Shown in pieces: positions 13,381 through 16,026 of a stretch of DNA of 16,026 nucleotides (position 1 is the first letter of the stretch; the number at the start of each line of letters is the position of its first letter). This DNA is from Alphaproteobacteria bacterium (GTDB lineage: Bacteria; Pseudomonadota; Alphaproteobacteria; ATCC43930; CGMCC-115725): the NCBI GenBank assembly GCA_030039975.1, contig JASHUO010000045.1, positions 1-16,026 on the forward strand, given 5' to 3'. The notes beneath the pieces were generated by a model that was not told the DNA's origin, searched no databases, and was given only the letters and a program-made list of their open reading frames with translations. The position numbers and the translations under genes are program-made.

Positions 13381-13926
13381 ATGGCGAGCACGACAGCGCT
13401 GACGCCGGCACAGGCGATCGATTTCGACCTCGAAGGCACCGATGGGCGGCGCTATCGGTTGGCCGATAGCCGCGGCGCCAAAGCGACGCTCGTCATGTTC
13501 ATCTGCAATCACTGCCCCTATGTGAAGGCGGTGCTCGACGACATTATCGCCGATGTCAAAGAGCTGCAGCCGCTCGGCATCGGCGCCGTCGCCATCATGC
13601 CGAACGACACCGAGGCCTATCCCGCGGATTCCTTCGACAACATGCGGCGCCTCGCGCAAGCCAAGGCGTTGCCTTTTCCCTACCTGATCGATCGGACGCA
13701 AGCGGTTGCGCGCGCCTATGGCGCCGTCTGCACGCCGGAGTTCTTCGGCTTCGATGCCGCGCTCGAGCTCAAATATCGCGGCCGGATCTATGCCGTCCGT
13801 AACCTCGAGCGCGTTGCCGGCGCAAAGCGCGACCTGTTCGAGGCGATGGCGGAGATCGCACGCAGCGGCAAGGCGCCCGCCGAGCAGTTCCCGGCGATGG
13901 GCTGCTCGATCAAATGGCGGGGGTGA
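13381..13926 (+). CDS. Thioredoxin-like (AhpC/TSA-Redoxin type) protein with CNHC motif
   Basis: 181 residues, no signal peptide, so cytoplasmic. ATG 13381 is preceded by AGGAGGA (13369-13375) five bases away, a very strong ribosome binding site. The thioredoxin fold carries FICNHCPYVKA with Cys42 and Cys45 as a CxxC pair at the first helix, then Cys117 in AVCTPEFFGFD, which holds the cis-proline equivalent (TPEFF), and a conserved C-terminal PAMGCSIKW with Cys175. This matches a widespread 'thioredoxin family protein' group related to peroxiredoxins. Its substrate is not established; thiol-disulfide exchange or peroxide reduction is inferred from the CxxC. It interrupts the plsY-dprA gene order on the opposite strand and ends only four bases from the plsY stop. 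Confidence 0.88.
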   Translation: MASTTALTPAQAIDFDLEGTDGRRYRLADSRGAKATLVMFICNHCPYVKAVLDDIIADVKELQPLGIGAVAIMPNDTEAYPADSFDNMRRLAQAKALPFPYLIDRTQAVARAYGAVCTPEFFGFDAALELKYRGRIYAVRNLERVAGAKRDLFEAMAEIARSGKAPAEQFPAMGCSIKWRG

Positions 13927-13930
13927 CACG

Positions 13931-14548
13931 CTATTTGCCGAGGCGGATCTTGCTCTCCCCGCCGCGCAGCAGGCGGCGGATGTTGGCGTGGTGGCGCAGG
14001 ATGATGAGCACGGCGAGGAACGCCACCACCTCGGTCGGCTGGAACTCGCGCGTCAACAGCCAGGCATAGAGCGGCGCGAGCAGCGCGGCGATCAGCGCCG
14101 CGAGCGAGGAGTAGCGTGTCAGCACCGCGACGATGAGCCAGGTGGCGGCCGCGGCCGCGCCCACCGGCCAGGCATAGGCCAGGAGAATGCCGCCCGCGGT
14201 GGCGACGCCCTTGCCGCCCTTGAAGCCGAGCCAGACCGGGAAGAGATGGCCGAGGAAGGCGAAGGCTGCGGCATAAGCGGTCATGTCGGGGCCGAACTGC
14301 TCGGCGATCAGCACTGCGACGGCGCCTTTGCCGGCGTCGAGCAGCACGGTCAGCAGCGCCAGCCCCTTGTTGCCGGTGCGCAGCACGTTGGTGGCGCCGA
14401 TATTGCCGGAGCCGATCGTGCGGATGTCGCCATAGCCGGCGAGCCTCGTCAGCACCAGGCCGAACGGGATCGAGCCCAGCAGATAGGCGAGCGCCGCGCC
14501 GAGGATGAATGGCCATTGATAGCTCCAGCCGCCCATCGGTTCCGGCAT
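13931..14548 (-). CDS. plsY: Glycerol-3-phosphate acyltransferase PlsY
   Basis: Integral inner-membrane enzyme that transfers the acyl group from acyl-phosphate to glycerol-3-phosphate, making lysophosphatidic acid, the first step of phospholipid synthesis. 205 residues from ATG 14548, matching the family size; a GGGGGA about nine bases upstream acts as binding site. The longer frame to 14683 adds a polar, non-family stretch and is rejected. The three family loops are visible: GSGNIGATNVLRTG (46-59), GFKGGKGVAT (108-117) and HHANIRRLLRG (186-196). Hydrophobic helices lie around 12-36, 62-84, 92-108, 118-146 and 148-185. Upstream on the same strand are the arginase-family gene and pyrC; the 168-base gap before plsY leaves room for its own promoter. 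Confidence 0.97.
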   Translation of the reverse strand: MPEPMGGWSYQWPFILGAALAYLLGSIPFGLVLTRLAGYGDIRTIGSGNIGATNVLRTGNKGLALLTVLLDAGKGAVAVLIAEQFGPDMTAYAAAFAFLGHLFPVWLGFKGGKGVATAGGILLAYAWPVGAAAAATWLIVAVLTRYSSLAALIAALLAPLYAWLLTREFQPTEVVAFLAVLIILRHHANIRRLLRGGESKIRLGK

Positions 14549-14604
14549 CCAGCGGTTCCCCCACAGCTTTGTTGGAGGGCGGACGGGGAGCGAACTACGC
14601 CCCT

Positions 14605-14614
14605 GGTGTACACC
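14605..14614. promoter_or_regulatory. Palindrome GGTGTACACC upstream of plsY
   Basis: A perfect ten-base palindrome 57 bases upstream of the plsY ATG, in the 168-base gap after the arginase-family gene. A TATTAT (minus strand, 14674-14679) further upstream could be a -10 element but has no good -35. The same gap has a weak hairpin (CCCGGC/GCCGGG, minus strand, about 14640-14660). The role is unknown. Confidence 0.3.
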
Positions 14615-14716
14615 CCCGACACAAAATTCTCGCCGGCGCCCCGGCCTATGCACAGCCGGGAAGCGGCACAGGGATAATAGCACTGCCCACCTTGATCGCC
14701 GAGGCTTGGCGCCAGC

Positions 14717-15631
14717 TCAGCGCGCCGCCTGCGCCAGCGCCGGGTGCGGTGCGAGCACGGCGAGAACGAGGTCGCGCAGCAGATAGGCCGTGCGCAGCGA
14801 GTCGTCGAATTCCGGGATGTATTCGACGATCTCGAGCGCACGCAGCGCCTTGTGTCCGGCGAGGCGGGCGAGCGCCGCCACCGTCGGCGCTGCGCGCAGC
14901 CCGTCCGGCTCCTTGAGGCCGATGCCCGGCGCGTCGATGGGATCGAAGCCGTCGAGGTCGATGGTGATGCCGAAGCCAGCCGTGCCGCGCGTGGCGATGG
15001 CCAGCGCTTCGGCGAGCGCATCGTCGATGCCGCGTCGCTTCACCTCTTCCATCAGGATGATGCGCACGCCGAGCCGCCGCAGCAACGCCATCTCGCCCGC
15101 CTCGTAGGAGCGGACGCCGACATAACAGATGTGCTCCGGCCGCAGCAGTCCGCCGCAGAGATCGAGAAAGGGCTGGTAGCCATGACCCAGCAGCGCCGCC
15201 GCGCTCATGCCGTGCGCGTTCATCGACGGGGTCGTCGCGAGCGTGTGGCCGTCGAGATGGGCGTCGAGCCAGATGAGGCCGAGCGGCGCGTAGCCGTGGC
15301 CGCGCGCGACGCCCGCCCAGCTGCCCATGGCGATGGCGTGGTCGCCGCCGATCACGACGGGAAAGCGCTGGGCGGCGATCGCCCGCGACACTTCGTCGGC
15401 AAGCGCTGCCGCGTGCCGCGCGACGAGGCCGAAGGTCTCGGGCCGGCGCACGCGCGGATGCTCGCGCCAGCTCTTCTCCGTGCGGACCATGGCGCGCCAA
15501 CCGGCCTCGAGCCCGCCCGCGGCCAACCACTCGGCGAGGCCGAGCTGCTTCAGCGCGAGCGGACCTTCCTCGGTGTGGCGGAACCCGGCGCCCCAACCCG
15601 ATGCGGCGCCGATCAGCGCGATCTCTGCCAT
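14717..15631 (-). CDS. Arginase-family ureohydrolase
   Basis: 304 residues from ATG 15631, five bases after the pyrC stop; a TTG at 15640 that overlaps the pyrC TGA is an alternative start. Ureohydrolases hydrolyse a guanidino group with a two-manganese centre; arginase gives ornithine and urea. All six metal ligands are visible: His98 in GGDHAIAMG, Asp123, His125 and Asp127 in WLDAHLD, and Asp225 and Asp227 in TIDLDGFDP. His140 in SMNAHGMS matches the arginase proton-shuttle histidine. Two positions differ from classical arginase: His129 replaces the Asn that holds the substrate carboxylate, and the PDGLRAAPT segment lacks the Glu usually seen after the GGLTYRE motif. Arginase is most likely; agmatinase or another guanidine hydrolase remains possible. 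Close spacing to pyrC suggests a shared transcript. Confidence 0.85.
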   Translation of the reverse strand: MAEIALIGAASGWGAGFRHTEEGPLALKQLGLAEWLAAGGLEAGWRAMVRTEKSWREHPRVRRPETFGLVARHAAALADEVSRAIAAQRFPVVIGGDHAIAMGSWAGVARGHGYAPLGLIWLDAHLDGHTLATTPSMNAHGMSAAALLGHGYQPFLDLCGGLLRPEHICYVGVRSYEAGEMALLRRLGVRIILMEEVKRRGIDDALAEALAIATRGTAGFGITIDLDGFDPIDAPGIGLKEPDGLRAAPTVAALARLAGHKALRALEIVEYIPEFDDSLRTAYLLRDLVLAVLAPHPALAQAAR

Positions 15632-15636
15632 CTCGC

Positions 15637-16026
15637 TCAATCCCGATGCATGAAGACGCTGCGCCCGGCGATGACGGTGCGCAGCACCTGGCCTTGCACG
15701 GGGCGGCCGTCGAACGGCGAGTTCCTGGATTTGGAACGGAACGCGTCGACGTCAATACGCCGCGGCCGCTCGAGATCGAAGATGACCAGATCGGCAGCGG
15801 CGCCGATGTCGAGACGCCCCGCCGGCAGTCGCAGGATCGCGGCCGGGCGCTCGGTCAGCGGGCGCAGCGCCTCGAGCAGCGAGAGATGGCCGTTGTGATA
15901 GAGCTCCAGCGTCAGCGGCAGCAAGGTTTCGAGCCCGACGATGCCGCTTGCCGCCGACGCGAAAGGCAGCCGTTTCGAATCCTGATCATGCGGCGAGTGG
16001 TCGCTGGCGATGGCGTCGATGGTGCC
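15637..16026 (-). CDS. pyrC: Dihydroorotase, N-terminal part outside the window
   Basis: Amidohydrolase that cyclises N-carbamoyl-aspartate to dihydroorotate in pyrimidine synthesis. The last 130 residues are visible. They begin with DAIASDHSPHDQDSKRLPF, in which the Asp of the SDH motif is the expected catalytic base, followed by AASGIVGLETLLPLTLEL, both typical of long-form dihydroorotases. The C-terminus has the small beta-sandwich segment (GRLDIGAAADLVIFDL, then a PFDG turn and a final VIAGRSVF strand). Because the catalytic Asp is present this looks like the active enzyme rather than the inactive PyrX-like partner, though the metal ligands lie outside the window. The stop TGA at 15637-15639 is five bases before the arginase-family start, suggesting translational coupling. 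Confidence 0.94.
   Translation of the reverse strand, partial: GTIDAIASDHSPHDQDSKRLPFASAASGIVGLETLLPLTLELYHNGHLSLLEALRPLTERPAAILRLPAGRLDIGAAADLVIFDLERPRRIDVDAFRSKSRNSPFDGRPVQGQVLRTVIAGRSVFMHRD

Noticed and set aside
14549..14683. 45-residue N-terminal extension of PlsY.
   Set aside because: Polar and Arg-rich, unlike any PlsY N-terminus; the ATG at 14548 has a good binding site and leads straight into the first helix.
1..16026. Search for CRISPR repeats, insertion sequences, toxin-antitoxin pairs, phage genes, tRNAs or rRNAs.
   Set aside because: No spaced direct repeats, transposase motifs, cloverleaf sequences or phage-type genes were seen; the window is housekeeping genes plus a few accessory envelope and metabolic genes.

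Overview
This is a GC-rich bacterial chromosome segment, almost certainly from an alphaproteobacterium. The strongest reason is the minus-strand gene order pyrC - (arginase) - plsY - dprA - topA - rnr, which is a familiar alphaproteobacterial housekeeping block. The alphaproteobacterial style of ornithine decarboxylase (fold III, about 386 residues, with a long structured leader) agrees with this. I see no insertion sequence, prophage, CRISPR array, tRNA or rRNA. The window is mostly core genome with a few accessory genes placed between core ones.

Layout. Positions 2-925 (+) hold the 3' part of a low-specificity threonine aldolase gene. Positions 926-1483 are a long non-coding stretch that looks like the promoter and 5' leader of the ornithine decarboxylase gene (1484-2644, +). 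The leader has several hairpins and a 38-codon upstream reading frame with an excellent ribosome binding site. Next comes a minus-strand cluster, read 4692 to 2632: a lipoprotein alpha/beta hydrolase, a 57-residue two-helix membrane protein, and a secreted DUF1194/VWA protein whose 3' end overlaps that of the decarboxylase gene. A small secreted protein with four cysteines (4861-5310, +) is divergent from this cluster. It converges on a lipoprotein PDZ/S41 C-terminal processing protease (5331-6896, -).

From 7068 to the right end the minus strand carries rnr (RNase R), topA, dprA, plsY, an arginase-family gene and the 3' end of pyrC. rnr most likely starts inside the end of topA. The run is broken by a plus-strand thioredoxin-like gene (13381-13926) between dprA and plsY.

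Functional links. topA, dprA and rnr are DNA and RNA maintenance genes, plsY starts phospholipid synthesis, and pyrC belongs to pyrimidine synthesis. The arginase-like protein could make ornithine, which the decarboxylase at the other end of the window converts to putrescine, although they are not in one operon and the arginase has unusual active-site positions. The most interesting element is the decarboxylase leader, which resembles in position the alphaproteobacterial speF RNA motif and, in having a leader peptide, the enterobacterial speFL system. Neither assignment could be tested here without a covariance-model or comparative search.
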